Assembly (NCBI GenBank): GCA_035601835.1
Contig: DATNNM010000009.1
Location: 62,001 to 126,000, forward strand
Origin: Candidatus Tumulicola sp.
GTDB lineage: Bacteria; Vulcanimicrobiota; Vulcanimicrobiia; Eremiobacterales; Eremiobacteraceae
DNA length: 64,000 nt
Direction of reading: 5' to 3'
This document shows, in pieces, positions 51,806 to 63,294 of this stretch. Position numbers and translations under genes: made by a program. The notes under the pieces were generated by a model. The model was not told the origin of the DNA, searched no databases, and worked only from the letters and a program-made list of their open reading frames with translations. Numbering within the stretch: the first letter of the stretch is position 1; each line of letters opens with the position of its first letter.

Positions 51806-52999
51806 ATGTTCACGAAGCTTCTCCCCATCCTCGGCATCACGTTCATCGACATTCTGGGATTCTCCATACTGATCCCGATCATGCCCTATTTCGCGAAGCA
51901 TTTCGGCGCTTCGGATCTGGTGGTCGGCCTCTTGTTTTCGACTTTTGCCGCTTTCCAGTTCCTCGCGGGCCCTGTCTGGGGCAACGTCAGCGACCGCATC
52001 GGGCGCAAGTCGGTGCTCATCATCAGCCAGATCGGCGCGACCCTCGGATGGGGGCTGCTCGCGTTCGCCAATAGCCTGCCGCTGGTGTTCGTGGCACGCA
52101 TCATCGAGGGGGCCTCCGGCGGCAACATCAGCGTGACCCAAGCCTATGTCGCCGACCTTGTGGAACCCAAGAAGCGCGCACGCGCGTTCGCGTACGTCGG
52201 CGCGGCGTTCAGCGCAGGCATCGTCTTCGGCCCGCTGTTCGGCGGCTTGCTGTACGCGCGTTTCGGTTTCCCTGCACCGTTTCTCGCGGCGGCTGGGCTG
52301 CAGTTCTTCACTTTGCTGCTGACGATCTTCATGCTGCCCGAGTCGCGCAACCGCGACCAGCAGGCGCAGGTGGCGACCTTCGCCGACATCTCCAAGTCGC
52401 TGGGCAATCCGAAGCTCGCTCCGTTGCTCTGGCAGCTGTGGGCGTTTTCGCTCGCGCTCTACGCGTGGTTCGCCGTTTTCACGCTGCTGATGCAGGAAGG
52501 GCTCGGCTTCAGCCCCACGCAGACCATGTTCTTCTTCGCCAGTTTCGGCGTCTTGAGCGTCGTGCTGCAAGTCTTCGTGGTGGGGCGGATCTACGACCGG
52601 CTGGGCGATCGGGGCAGTTCCAACATCGGCATCGCCAGCGCGCTGCTCGCGTTTCTGCTCGTTCCCATCGCGCACGATATTGTGACGGTGCTGCCGACGA
52701 TGGTGCTTTTCGCCTTCGGCATGGCGCTGGCGCGACCCGGGCTGACTTCGTTGCTCACCGAGGCGTCTCCCGAGAATCAGCGCGGCACGATATTGGGCGT
52801 CGGCTCGTCGCTCGACAATCTCTCGGGCGTGCTGATGCCGCCGGTGTCGACGGGGATCCTCGGACGTTTCGGCCCGCATTACGCCGGATTGACGTCGGCC
52901 GTGTGGGCGACCGTCGCGCTAGTCATGGGATTGCTCGCGCAACGCCGCGAGGCCGTGCCTGCTGAGATAACCGCCGTGGAGTCCTCAGCTACAGACTAG
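51806..52999 (+). CDS. MFS transporter, TetA/DHA1-like
   Basis: A 397-residue, 12-helix major facilitator transporter. The loop 2-3 motif is GNVSDRIGRKSVLIISQIGA (GxxxDRxGRR), and RIIEGASGGNISVTQAYVADL and GIVFGPLFGGLLY are the antiporter motifs of the drug:proton family. It is likely an exporter of an antibiotic, dye or metabolite; substrate is not predictable. It starts 20 bases or so from the preceding region and has no visible regulator next to it. Confidence 0.88.
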   Translation: MFTKLLPILGITFIDILGFSILIPIMPYFAKHFGASDLVVGLLFSTFAAFQFLAGPVWGNVSDRIGRKSVLIISQIGATLGWGLLAFANSLPLVFVARIIEGASGGNISVTQAYVADLVEPKKRARAFAYVGAAFSAGIVFGPLFGGLLYARFGFPAPFLAAAGLQFFTLLLTIFMLPESRNRDQQAQVATFADISKSLGNPKLAPLLWQLWAFSLALYAWFAVFTLLMQEGLGFSPTQTMFFFASFGVLSVVLQVFVVGRIYDRLGDRGSSNIGIASALLAFLLVPIAHDIVTVLPTMVLFAFGMALARPGLTSLLTEASPENQRGTILGVGSSLDNLSGVLMPPVSTGILGRFGPHYAGLTSAVWATVALVMGLLAQRREAVPAEITAVESSATD

Positions 53000-53087
53000 C
53001 CCCCCAATTGTTAGGGGTCATCGGCTGACGTACGCGAACAACGAGCCTATGCATTACGCTTTGAACACTCCAAGGGTCCGCGATTCG

Positions 53088-54020
53088 ATGCGGTTACAGC
53101 TCTCGCTTGCCGCGGTCGTGCTCATATCCGGGATGGTGTTGTCATGGGGCGTTGCCGGTGCCGGCACGACGCGCACGTGCTTCGAGTGGGAGAAAAACAA
53201 TCCCGACGCAACCGGCGTGAATCTCATCTCCCTGTGTCAGAACGAGTTGGCGGTTCGTGCGAACGAATGGAGAGCGACGAGCGATCCCATCAAAAAGGGC
53301 CACTTGCAGATAGGGATGGGAGAAGACTACTGGGCGATCGCGTACTACTGCAGGTACGGCATCCTCAGACATCGCAACGTCGATGCCCGGTGTGCGCCTG
53401 GAACTGACCACGATCTGGCAGTGTCATCTATAGTCGCCGCCAAACTAGCCTACAACAACGCAAAAAGCGATTCGAACAATGCGCGCGAGATCGTCAAAAT
53501 AGCAGACGATCTTCTGGCGGGCGAGTTCAACGTGCCGTCGGCGAGCCATCCTGCGTGGCTGCCGGCCCCCGAGAAGCTTTGCGCGCTCCTGGCTAAGGGG
53601 ATCAGGGACAGAAATGTCGCCAAGTGGCAGCGATCGGATAAGGGATACTTTTGCGGCAGCCAGGATATGATCTATATTAATTCGAGCGAAGTCTACATGA
53701 CTAACTATGACGCCACGGGGCCGACGAAGAAGCGCGTCAGCCGCTTCTATTTAAAGGTTCACGTCTCTGCCAATAGCCTCCAGAAGGACCAAATCGCAGC
53801 GCCGATCTTATCTCGGCTTTCGGCTATATTTTTTGCGGCCTGCCACCACGACACGCCGGATGATCTTGCAAAAGCCGTACGCGATGTCACGACGAGTTCG
53901 CTATCGGGGTGCCTCGGCGTGGCGCAAACGCGCTTCACGCCAGGAAGGCATGACCTTAACAGCAGCAATAGCACTGACTCCAATGGCTCAGAGTTTGAGG
54001 TTCAATTGGATGTACCGTGA
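53088..54020 (+). CDS. Exported hypothetical protein
   Basis: A 310-residue exported protein. ATG 53088 gives the signal peptide MRLQLSLAAVVLISGMVLSW; an earlier ATG at 53049 adds 13 residues before it. The mature part contains six or more Cys residues (RTCFEWEKNN, ISLCQNELAVRAN, YYCRYGILRH, AACHHDTPDDLAK), probably in disulfides, and no recognised domain. Function is unknown. It ends just before a large repeat cluster. Confidence 0.55.
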   Translation: MRLQLSLAAVVLISGMVLSWGVAGAGTTRTCFEWEKNNPDATGVNLISLCQNELAVRANEWRATSDPIKKGHLQIGMGEDYWAIAYYCRYGILRHRNVDARCAPGTDHDLAVSSIVAAKLAYNNAKSDSNNAREIVKIADDLLAGEFNVPSASHPAWLPAPEKLCALLAKGIRDRNVAKWQRSDKGYFCGSQDMIYINSSEVYMTNYDATGPTKKRVSRFYLKVHVSANSLQKDQIAAPILSRLSAIFFAACHHDTPDDLAKAVRDVTTSSLSGCLGVAQTRFTPGRHDLNSSNSTDSNGSEFEVQLDVP

Positions 54021-54029
54021 GACTGACTG

Positions 54030-54191
54030 AACGGACCTGAAGGTCCGTTGCTACATGAGGGGGTCAGCAGGATCTAAAGATCCTGCTCCACCGACGTCCG
54101 AACTTCGTTCGGAACGCTACACCCGAGCTTCGCTCGGGTCACTACATTCTTTCCGGGGCTAAAGCCCCGGCACTACAACCGGTCGCTACAT
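54030..54191 (+). repeat. REP-like cluster, five or six units
   Basis: Units of different stem classes in tandem: CGGACC-TGAA-GGTCCG + TTGCTACA, AGGATC-TAAA-GATCCT, TCCGAAC-TTC-GTTCGGA + ACGCTACA, CCCGAGC-TTC-GCTCGGG + TCACTACA, CCGGGGC-TAAA-GCCCCGG + CACTACA, and an orphan tail GGTCGCTACA. All point the same way. Confidence 0.85.
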
Positions 54192-54203
54192 AGCTTCGCT
54201 GAG

Positions 54204-56105
54204 TCAGATCTTGTGGGGTTTGTCGATGTAGTCTTGGTACACGAGCCCCACGGCGATCTCCATCGATTCCGCCATCAACTGTTTGTCCAGCGTCAGATCC
54301 ACGCACGTGCGGCCGGTCGCTTGCGCTTCACGGATGAGATCCGCAGCCGGCCTCTTCGTCTCATAGCCGAGCCACGCCGCGCATGCGACTTCGCCCGCCG
54401 GCACGCCCAAGCTCAATAAGGTGTCGTAATCCGGCAGCGCGACGCCTGGGAACCTGAAGTTGAGGGCGCGCGCATAGGCGGTGTAGCGCGTGCGCGATGA
54501 CGTCATGTCGAGCAACGTGACCTGGGCGGAGAGTGCGCGCGTCTGCGCCGCGTAGGTGCCGTCTTGCGAGCGTTGCGCCATGGCGAGCACGGCATCCCAC
54601 GCCGCCACGGCTTTATCCATGGCCGTCTGCACCTTCGGCATGTCTTTCGCCTCGATGTCGCCTTTGGTGGTGTCGATCGCGTTCAAGGCGACGAGAAAGT
54701 CGTTGAGCGAGCGCACCGAATCTTCGCCCATCGAAACGGCGGCGCGCGCGTGGTCGGTCGAGCGCACCAGCTCGTTCGACGATGTGCCGACGCTTGCGAT
54801 CAGCGCGCCGTAGTACGGCAGCTGCGCGAGCGTCTTCGCCGAGGGCTGCGCATCGCGCAGCGGCCCGGCCATCTCGCGCAGCAGCGTGAGGTTATCGTCG
54901 AGGAGACCCGGCGTCGCGCCCTGCACGTCGGAGGTCAGATCGAGCGTGCCGTTGATGTCGCGGGTGATGTGGTCGAGGCCCGCGATGGCGACGCTCAGAT
55001 TGTTGCCCTCCTTCTTAGGCTCGCCGACGTTCGGCACGGCGTTGGATAGCGATTGCAGCTGGTTGAAGAACGACGCGAGATCTTGGCGGCCCGACTTGAC
55101 TTGCTCGCTGACGATTGAACCGTCGCTTTTCGTGGCGCTGGTGGCTTCGGCGATCTGCATACTGAGATCACGCCGCCCCGCGTCGAAAATGCCTGCCTGC
55201 TGGAACGCCTGCTGCGACCCGGCCACCGCGCCTGCGACGTCCGGTTTCAGCGCCGCGTCGAGTTCGGCTAAGTGCTGGGTCGCCAGGGGATTCTGGGGGC
55301 GTACTTTGAGCGCCGCGCGCAGGCGCGCTTGCGCGTAGGAAAGGCGTCCTTCTTGTTCGTCGTGCAGTGCTTGGACCGTGAGTTGATCTGCGTTCGGCCG
55401 ATCCAGCGCGGCATAGCCGAGCATGTGCGAGACCCGATCTTTGGGCGCCGGATGATTCTCGAACGCTCTGTCCGCTTTGCTTTCGGGAAGGGTTTGCAGG
55501 TCCGCCAGGCGCTCCATCATGTCGACCATAGAGCGCGGGTCGTAACCGGCGCGCGACATCAGCAGCAGCCCATACTGGTCGGCCTGCAACTCGTCTTGGC
55601 GCGAGAACTTGTTGAACAGCAAGTCGCCGCCGTAACCACCGAAGATGTACGCGATCGGCGTCAAGATGGACAGCACGCCGATGAGGATGCTGAGCAGGTT
55701 GCCCTTCTGTCGCAGCGTCACGACGTGGCGGCGCTCGACGTGGCCCATCTCGTGGGCCATGACCGAGGCAAGCTCGTCATCCGACGAAACCGTGTTCAGC
55801 AGCCCGAGGTCGAGATGGATGAAACCGCCCGGGAGCGCGAATGCATTGATCTCGTTGGAGTTGATCACGGTGAATCGGTACGTGATGTCTTGGCGCACCC
55901 GGTATTGCGCGAGCTTGCCGCCGATGCCGGTGACCCACGTCGTGAGGAATGGATCGGTGACGAGCAGGCTTTGTCGATCTATCTGCTTGTTCAGTCCCTC
56001 GCCCTGGGAGATCTCGGCGCTCGTGCTCATGGCGCGAGCGGGCGCAGACGGCATGGCGATGGTGGCGATGAAGACGCTGAGGGTGAGGGCAGCGATGAAG
56101 CGCAT
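54204..56105 (-). CDS. Periplasmic M48 metalloprotease with TPR-like repeats
   Basis: A 633-residue exported protease. A signal peptide is followed by the peptidase domain: FALPGGFIHLDLGLLNTVSSDDELASVMAHEMGHVERRH carries the zinc motif HEMGH at residues 118-122, and FSRQDELQADQYG carries the third ligand Glu. The rest, about 350 residues, contains TPR-like and unidentified helical regions (LSYAQARLRAALKVRPQNP). It resembles BepA/LoiP-type M48 enzymes that look after outer-membrane assembly. This fits the sigma-E-like cassette in the window. Confidence 0.88.
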   Translation of the reverse strand: MRFIAALTLSVFIATIAMPSAPARAMSTSAEISQGEGLNKQIDRQSLLVTDPFLTTWVTGIGGKLAQYRVRQDITYRFTVINSNEINAFALPGGFIHLDLGLLNTVSSDDELASVMAHEMGHVERRHVVTLRQKGNLLSILIGVLSILTPIAYIFGGYGGDLLFNKFSRQDELQADQYGLLLMSRAGYDPRSMVDMMERLADLQTLPESKADRAFENHPAPKDRVSHMLGYAALDRPNADQLTVQALHDEQEGRLSYAQARLRAALKVRPQNPLATQHLAELDAALKPDVAGAVAGSQQAFQQAGIFDAGRRDLSMQIAEATSATKSDGSIVSEQVKSGRQDLASFFNQLQSLSNAVPNVGEPKKEGNNLSVAIAGLDHITRDINGTLDLTSDVQGATPGLLDDNLTLLREMAGPLRDAQPSAKTLAQLPYYGALIASVGTSSNELVRSTDHARAAVSMGEDSVRSLNDFLVALNAIDTTKGDIEAKDMPKVQTAMDKAVAAWDAVLAMAQRSQDGTYAAQTRALSAQVTLLDMTSSRTRYTAYARALNFRFPGVALPDYDTLLSLGVPAGEVACAAWLGYETKRPAADLIREAQATGRTCVDLTLDKQLMAESMEIAVGLVYQDYIDKPHKI

Positions 56106-56126
56106 GAGATCAGTCCGTTTCCGTTT

Positions 56127-56175
56127 CCGGGGCTAAAGCCCCGGCACTACACCCGAGCTTCGCTCGGGTCGCTAC
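56127..56175 (+). repeat. REP-like cluster, two units
   Basis: CCGGGGC-TAAA-GCCCCGG + CACTACA and CCCGAGC-TTC-GCTCGGG + TCGCTACA, between the M48 protease gene and the amidase gene. Confidence 0.8.
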
Positions 56176-56183
56176 ATGGCAAA

Positions 56184-57632
56184 TTACAGGGCCAGGGGTG
56201 GGTGGCGGCGGTGCCAATCGGTGCGCGACTGGAACTCGTCGCCGAGCGCTATGAGGTCAGCTTCTGAAAATGCTGGTCCGATGAACGAAAGACCCGTCGG
56301 CAGCCCCTGCTGCCCGAAGCCGTTCGGCACGGCGATCGCCGGAATGCCGGCCAGGTTCGCTGAGGCGATCGGCGATCCGCCCTCGATGCCGGGATACGCC
56401 TTGTCGAATGAGACGCCGATGGGCAGCGCGACGCTGCCGAACGTGGGAGCGACAAGCGCGTCGAAGCGTTTGAAAAGCTTTGAGAAGCCGCGCTTGATCG
56501 GCGCGCGCTCGCGCATCGCGTCCACATAGTCCACCGCGGGGACGGTGAGATACGAATACCCGCCGCGACGGTCGTCGGGATCGGCCAGCGTCGCGGCGCG
56601 GCCGTCTTGGATGATGTCGCGGAAGGCCGCGGCGCCCTCGGCTGCCAGAATCGTGACGATGCTTGCGCCGTAGCGATGCGCCGGCACCGCGACTTCTTCG
56701 ATGTCCGCAAATTTTCGCAGCACGCCGAGCGCTTTGTCGAAGTTCTTGACGACTTCGGGTTGCGCTTTCTTCGTCGAATCCTTCACCAGGCCGAGTCGCA
56801 AGCGGGATGGTTTCACCAAGTCCAAAACGTCCCTGACTCTCACAGATCCCGGCGCCCCTGGTTTAAGTGAATACAGTGGAACTTCTCTGCTCGATGAGGT
56901 CGGGTCGTTCGGGTCGCGGCCGGCTATGGCGGCGAGCACGAGTCCGGTGTCCTCTGCGGTCCGGCACATCGGGCCGATTTTGTCGAGCGTCCAGCACAGC
57001 GCCATGGCGCCGTGGCGGCTCACTCTGCCATACGTCGGGCGCAGCCCGGTGATGCCGCAATACGTCGAGGGGTTCACGATCGAGCCGCTCGTCTCCGAGC
57101 CGATCGCGAAGGCCACGAGACCGGCGCCCATCGCGGCGCCTGGTCCGCTCGAGGAGCCGCCGGTCCAGTAATTCGTGTTCCACGGGTTCTTGCACGGGCC
57201 GGTGAACGAAGCGTTGGCCGAGTTGTAACCGAGACCACCGGCAAGTTCGATCATCGCGAGTTTGGCGATGAGCACGGCGCCGGCCGCCCCCAGCAGCTTG
57301 ATCACCGTCGCGTCTTGTTTGAATACCTGGTCGCGATACGGCGCCGCGCCCCAGGTTGTCGGCGCGCCCTTGGCGGCAAGCAGGTCCTTGACGCCGTACG
57401 GAATGCCGTGCAGCGGTCCGTGATCGGTGCCGGCTGCGAGATCGGCGTCGGCCCGCTTGGCCTCGGCCAGCGCGCGATCGGGCATCAGCGTCACGACCGC
57501 GTTGAGTCTCTTTCCGATGCGTTCGAGCCGCCGCAGGTACATCTGCGTGAGTTCGACCGAGGACACGGAGTGCTTGCGCAGCAACGCGCCGAGTTCCGAA
57601 ATCGAAGAGAACGCCATTTGCGCTTCGGTCAC
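56184..57632 (-). CDS. Amidase signature (AS) family enzyme
   Basis: A 482-residue amidase of the Ser-Ser-Lys family. The Lys is in GIPYGVKDLLAAKG, the cis-Ser in TGGSSSGPGAAMGAGLV and the nucleophilic Ser in GSETSGSIVNPSTYCG; GLRPTYGRVSRHGAMA follows. It hydrolyses an amide such as a carboxamide or an aminoacyl amide. It is not GatA, because GatB/GatC are absent and the C-terminus is different. The GTG 57632 overlaps the upstream Tat-exported protein gene by four bases. Confidence 0.88.
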   Translation of the reverse strand: MTEAQMAFSSISELGALLRKHSVSSVELTQMYLRRLERIGKRLNAVVTLMPDRALAEAKRADADLAAGTDHGPLHGIPYGVKDLLAAKGAPTTWGAAPYRDQVFKQDATVIKLLGAAGAVLIAKLAMIELAGGLGYNSANASFTGPCKNPWNTNYWTGGSSSGPGAAMGAGLVAFAIGSETSGSIVNPSTYCGITGLRPTYGRVSRHGAMALCWTLDKIGPMCRTAEDTGLVLAAIAGRDPNDPTSSSREVPLYSLKPGAPGSVRVRDVLDLVKPSRLRLGLVKDSTKKAQPEVVKNFDKALGVLRKFADIEEVAVPAHRYGASIVTILAAEGAAAFRDIIQDGRAATLADPDDRRGGYSYLTVPAVDYVDAMRERAPIKRGFSKLFKRFDALVAPTFGSVALPIGVSFDKAYPGIEGGSPIASANLAGIPAIAVPNGFGQQGLPTGLSFIGPAFSEADLIALGDEFQSRTDWHRRHPPLAL

Positions 57633-57979
57633 GACTCGTTCTCCTCCGCGGAGAACACGAAGTCAGGCTCATCCCAGTTCTTGAACTTCACTTTTCGAAA
57701 CGCTTTGCTCAGGCCGAAGCCGTCCTCGATGTCGCTTGCGATCTTCTTGGCCATCGCGTCCGAGATCTTGGCCTGCGGCAGATCCTTCTGAATTTTCTTG
57801 GCCATTTCGAGCGCGAGGGGCGACGGTTTCGTCGGCCCGGGCGGGGCAGGCGGCGGTGTCGGTGTGGGCGACGGCGCGGCGGCAGGCGCCGAAGCCGCGG
57901 GTTGCGTGCCGGATGAGGCGGCCGCGATACCGGCGGCCGCAGCGATCGTTCCGGCGAGAAACGAACGTCGCGTGGTCAT
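57629..57979 (-). CDS. Tat-exported small protein paired with the amidase
   Basis: A 116-residue protein with a twin-arginine signal (TTRRSFLAGTIAAAAGIAAASS) and an Ala/Pro-rich linker of about 30 residues. A 55-residue soluble part follows (PLALEMAKKIQKDLPQAKISDAMAKKIASDIEDGF). No cofactor motif is visible. It is translationally coupled to the amidase gene. Tat signals are normally used by folded or cofactor-bound proteins, so this small protein may be exported with a partner by hitchhiking, possibly the amidase, which lacks its own signal. That is inference. Confidence 0.65.
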   Translation of the reverse strand: MTTRRSFLAGTIAAAAGIAAASSGTQPAASAPAAAPSPTPTPPPAPPGPTKPSPLALEMAKKIQKDLPQAKISDAMAKKIASDIEDGFGLSKAFRKVKFKNWDEPDFVFSAEENES

Positions 57980-57997
57980 GCGCTCTAGAGTACCTCG

Positions 57998-58540
57998 CTA
58001 GTCCTTAACGATTGCTGAAAGACCGTCGTGCAGCACGCCGGCGGGCAAGAAGCCGCGCCAGATCTTGCGCACCACACCGTACTTGTCGATGAACACGCTT
58101 TCCGGAATGGAACCCACTTCGTACTTCTCGGCGAACGTGCCCGGATCGAGCCCGACCTGGAACGCGATGTGGAATTGCTTGACGAACGGGGTCACCTGCC
58201 CGGCTTCTTCTTGCTCGTCTAGGCCCAGAAACACGATCTTGTCGCTGTACTTCGGGTAGCTCGCGACGATTTGCGGCAGTTCTTCCTTGCACGGCGGGCA
58301 CCACGTGGCGAACACGTTGATGAAGACGGCCTTGCCTCGAAAGCGGGCGAGGTTGATGCGCGTGCCGTCGATGCCCTTGACCGTGAAATCCGGAGCCAGA
58401 GCGCCGACGCGTGCCAAGGTCGGGGCGGTCTCGCCCGGTTGTGGCCTGCCGCCGGCGCCGCTCGAGGGACCCGCGTTTTGCGAACAGCCCGCCGCGACAA
58501 GGACTAGGGCCGCCAAAGCGGCCCCCGCGAGAATCTTCAT
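57998..58540 (-). CDS. TlpA/ResA-like thioredoxin lipoprotein
   Basis: A 180-residue exported thioredoxin-fold protein. The signal ends in the lipobox AAGCSQN (about residue 19). The redox motif is FATWCPPCKEELPQIV, and VFIDKYGVVRKIWRGF is the typical cis-Pro side strand region. It should reduce cytochrome c or other periplasmic thiols. The ATG 58540 is the proper start, as frames extending upstream add non-homologous sequence. It lies between the Tat gene and acs. Confidence 0.9.
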   Translation of the reverse strand: MKILAGAALAALVLVAAGCSQNAGPSSGAGGRPQPGETAPTLARVGALAPDFTVKGIDGTRINLARFRGKAVFINVFATWCPPCKEELPQIVASYPKYSDKIVFLGLDEQEEAGQVTPFVKQFHIAFQVGLDPGTFAEKYEVGSIPESVFIDKYGVVRKIWRGFLPAGVLHDGLSAIVKD

Positions 58541-58649
58541 TAGACAAAAGGTGCGGCGCGGGTCCGGCTGAGCCCTCCTCGCGTTTGGAGGAGGTCGCTG
58601 AAAGCCCGCCGGAGAGGCAGGGACGTTCCAGGAGGCGCGGAGGTTTCCC

Positions 58650-60626
<1,977 letters not shown>

Positions 60627-60632
60627 GAGTTA

Positions 60633-60657
60633 CCGGGGCTAAAGCCCCGGCACTACA
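60633..60657 (+). repeat. REP-like hairpin unit
   Basis: CCGGGGC-TAAA-GCCCCGG + CACTACA between the convergent acs and MCO-ZIP genes. Confidence 0.8.
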
Positions 60658-60668
60658 TCCGGATTCGG

Positions 60669-62531
60669 CTAGGCTCCTGCAGCCGAGAGGATGAGGTCTG
60701 TCCCGAGCCCTAGCAGAAAGCCAGCCAGCACGCCTACCGAAGCCAGCCGTTTGTAGCCGATCCGGGATCCGGCCTTGGTCATTTCGCCGATGACGTAGAT
60801 GATGGCGCCCGCGGCGAGCGTCAGGAACAGCACGGAGAGCAGCGGCGAGACGAAATGATAGCCGACCACCGTGCCGAGAAACGTCGGGCCGCCTCCGATC
60901 AGACCGAGACGCACGATCGCAGCGAGATTCGCCGGCGTGCCCGTTCCCGCCAGCGGGGCAGCGATGCCGAAGCCTTCGGTCATGTTGTGCAGCCCAAAGC
61001 CGATGATGAGCAGCACCGCGAGTTGGATGGCGCCGGTCGCGGCGGATTGGCCGATGGCGAGTCCCTCGCCGAAATTATGCAAGCCGATGCCGACGGCGAT
61101 GGTCGTGGCGAGCGTCATCGGGGAGAGGTGGCCCTCGGCGGCCAGTGACTTTGAGCGCATGAGGATGACGCGCGTGAAGTAGACCAGCCCGACCAAGCCC
61201 GTGCCCAAGCCGAAGACGTACGTCGCGAGCAAGACGACGAGCTGAGTCACACCGCCGCCGAGCTGCATGAGGTGCAGCGCGGAGCTGAGCGGTTCGCCGG
61301 CTTGGCGCAAGATGTCGAAGAGCAGGAAGAACAGCACGCCGATGGCGGTGGCGTTGAGGAACGAAAGCCAGGCGGGCGGCACGCGACGCAGCGCGGCGAA
61401 CGGCAGGCCGAAAAAGATCGTCAGACCGGCGATGGCGCCGAGGATCAAGGCGGCGGGTTGCGTCATCGGAGGACCGGAGGACTGCGCGCCTCCGCCCGGG
61501 GACGCTACGCTCATCATGTCGCCCATGGACGTAAGCTTGTCGGGGGCGCCCTCGTATTGGATGGACGCGATCAAGCCGCCCGGCCCCATGCCGCCGTTGA
61601 GCATGTGGTCGACGACGTGGCAGTGCACCATCCACGTGCCGGCTGGCGCGTCGGCGCGGAATTCGATGTCGCGCAGTTCGCCCGGACCGAGGAGCACGGT
61701 GCTCATCAGCTGGCGGTTTTGCGGCGAGACCCGCTGGCCGTCCACGGCGACGACGCTGAAGTGGTGACCATGGATGTGCATGGTATGGAATTCGGTGCCG
61801 CTGATATTGATCTCGCGAATGCGCACGCGCTCGCCACGCTTGACCACGAAAGGTTTGGTCAGCGGATAGCTCTTGCCGTTGATGCTGAAATAGTTCTCGG
61901 TCGAGCTGAAAACGCGCCACGATGACAGCAGCATGAGATAATCGCGCTGGTACGCTTGTGCCGCCGGCGTGGCCGGATCGACGACGAGCGCACCGTACAA
62001 ACCGCGGTCGAGTTGGTTGAGGTCGTCGAAGTGCGTATGGTAAAGGTACGTGCCTGACTCTTTGACCGTGAATTCGTACACGTAGCTCTGGCCCGGGGGC
62101 ACGGGCGACTGGCTCAGGCCCGGCACCCCATCCATGTCTGCGGGAAGTTCGACGCCGTGCCAATGGATGGTCGTGGGCGCGGGCAGATGATTGGTGAGGA
62201 TGACGCGCAGACGGTCGCCCTGGCGCACGTGAATGGTCGGGCCCGGAACCGTGCCGTTGTACGTCCATGCTTGCGTGCTGATTCCCGGCGCGATCTCCCA
62301 TGGCTTGATCTCGGCGATCAGGTGGATCGTCTTGATCTTGCCTGCGAGCGGCGGCGGGAGCGCGGGCAACAACGCCGCGCTCTTTTGCGCGTCAGCTTCG
62401 GCGCGCGCGACGATGTCGGGTGCGATGTCCGTGGCCACAAGACCGGGGCGGGCGTCGTCGAGCGATGCGCCGAGCGCGCGAGATTCCAGTGCGAAAACGA
62501 GCGCGCCGATGAAGAGAACTGCCCGCAACAT
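60669..62531 (-). CDS. Multicopper oxidase fused to a ZIP-family divalent metal transporter
   Basis: A 620-residue fusion. After a signal peptide (1-19), residues 65-330 are a two-domain multicopper oxidase. Domain 1 has HWH (123-125) and HTH (165-167); domain 2 has HTMHIH (249-254) and HCHVVDH (303-309), which together supply type 1, 2 and 3 copper ligands. A Gly/Ser-rich linker (340-355) leads to a ZIP transporter, residues 360-620, with the two ZIP metal motifs HNFGEG (485-490) and HNMTEG (515-520). The predicted topology puts the oxidase outside. It may oxidise and import one metal. DtxR gene lies just upstream. Confidence 0.88.
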   Translation of the reverse strand: MLRAVLFIGALVFALESRALGASLDDARPGLVATDIAPDIVARAEADAQKSAALLPALPPPLAGKIKTIHLIAEIKPWEIAPGISTQAWTYNGTVPGPTIHVRQGDRLRVILTNHLPAPTTIHWHGVELPADMDGVPGLSQSPVPPGQSYVYEFTVKESGTYLYHTHFDDLNQLDRGLYGALVVDPATPAAQAYQRDYLMLLSSWRVFSSTENYFSINGKSYPLTKPFVVKRGERVRIREINISGTEFHTMHIHGHHFSVVAVDGQRVSPQNRQLMSTVLLGPGELRDIEFRADAPAGTWMVHCHVVDHMLNGGMGPGGLIASIQYEGAPDKLTSMGDMMSVASPGGGAQSSGPPMTQPAALILGAIAGLTIFFGLPFAALRRVPPAWLSFLNATAIGVLFFLLFDILRQAGEPLSSALHLMQLGGGVTQLVVLLATYVFGLGTGLVGLVYFTRVILMRSKSLAAEGHLSPMTLATTIAVGIGLHNFGEGLAIGQSAATGAIQLAVLLIIGFGLHNMTEGFGIAAPLAGTGTPANLAAIVRLGLIGGGPTFLGTVVGYHFVSPLLSVLFLTLAAGAIIYVIGEMTKAGSRIGYKRLASVGVLAGFLLGLGTDLILSAAGA

Positions 62532-62538
62532 GGTCTTG

Positions 62539-63291
62539 CTACTTGCCTTTGGTCGCGGACTTCTTCTGTGGGTTGCGAACGAGGATGTCGCCCGCCAATT
62601 GCGTGCTGACGGTGTGCTTCTTGCCGGCGACGACGATCGTCAGCAGTCCGACCGCGTGCTCGCGGTGCTCGACGCTGACCGGCGTGCCGGGGCGCAGCCC
62701 GATCTCGGCCAGAAACTTGAGCAGCTCGGGAATGTCGTGCTTGATCTCGAGCACCGCGGCCGGCACGCCCAGCGGCAGGTCCGCGAGCTCTATCGCGCCG
62801 TCGTGGCGCCAGATCGAGCCATCCTCGCGCGGAATCGGGTGACCGTGAGGGCAGGTCGTCGGTTCGCCCGTGAAGCGCGACAGATGACGCTCGACGAGCG
62901 GCGATATGGCGTGTTCGAGACGGCACGCCTCTGAGGCCGAGATCTCCCACGGAATACCGAGATGATCCACCAACAGGCGCTCGGCGAGGCGCTGGCGCCG
63001 CAACGTTAGGGCACCGATTCGCGCGCCTGAGTGCGTGGGGAGCACGCCGTGGCGGCCGTCATGGGTCACGTAGCCTTCTGAATCCAGACGCTTGAGCATC
63101 GCCGAGGCGGAAGCCGCCGAGACGCCGAGCTCCTGCGCGATAGCTGAGGTGGAAACCGGCTCGACGCCATCCTGCAGGCGCACGATCGACTTCAGGTACA
63201 TCTCGACGTTGGGGCTGACCTCGGTCTCGTGGGCGACCGATGGCGTGGCCGTTTTGAGCGCGGAGTTGCCCCCACGGTGCTGCTGTGGCAT
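62539..63291 (-). CDS. DtxR/MntR-family metal-dependent repressor
   Basis: A 250-residue regulator. Residues 25-90 form the winged helix (VEMYLKSIVRLQDGVEPVSTSAIA, then SASAMLKRLDSEGYV). The dimerisation domain has HLGIPWEISASEACRLEHAISPLVERHL and CPHGHPIPRED, with metal-binding Cys, Glu and His. The C-terminal SH3/FeoA-like domain ends near GDILVRNP. It binds Fe(II) or Mn(II). It is eight bases from the MCO-ZIP gene and preceded by a perfect DtxR-like box, so it probably controls both genes. Confidence 0.92.
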   Translation of the reverse strand: MPQQHRGGNSALKTATPSVAHETEVSPNVEMYLKSIVRLQDGVEPVSTSAIAQELGVSAASASAMLKRLDSEGYVTHDGRHGVLPTHSGARIGALTLRRQRLAERLLVDHLGIPWEISASEACRLEHAISPLVERHLSRFTGEPTTCPHGHPIPREDGSIWRHDGAIELADLPLGVPAAVLEIKHDIPELLKFLAEIGLRPGTPVSVEHREHAVGLLTIVVAGKKHTVSTQLAGDILVRNPQKKSATKGK

Positions 63292-63294
63292 GAT

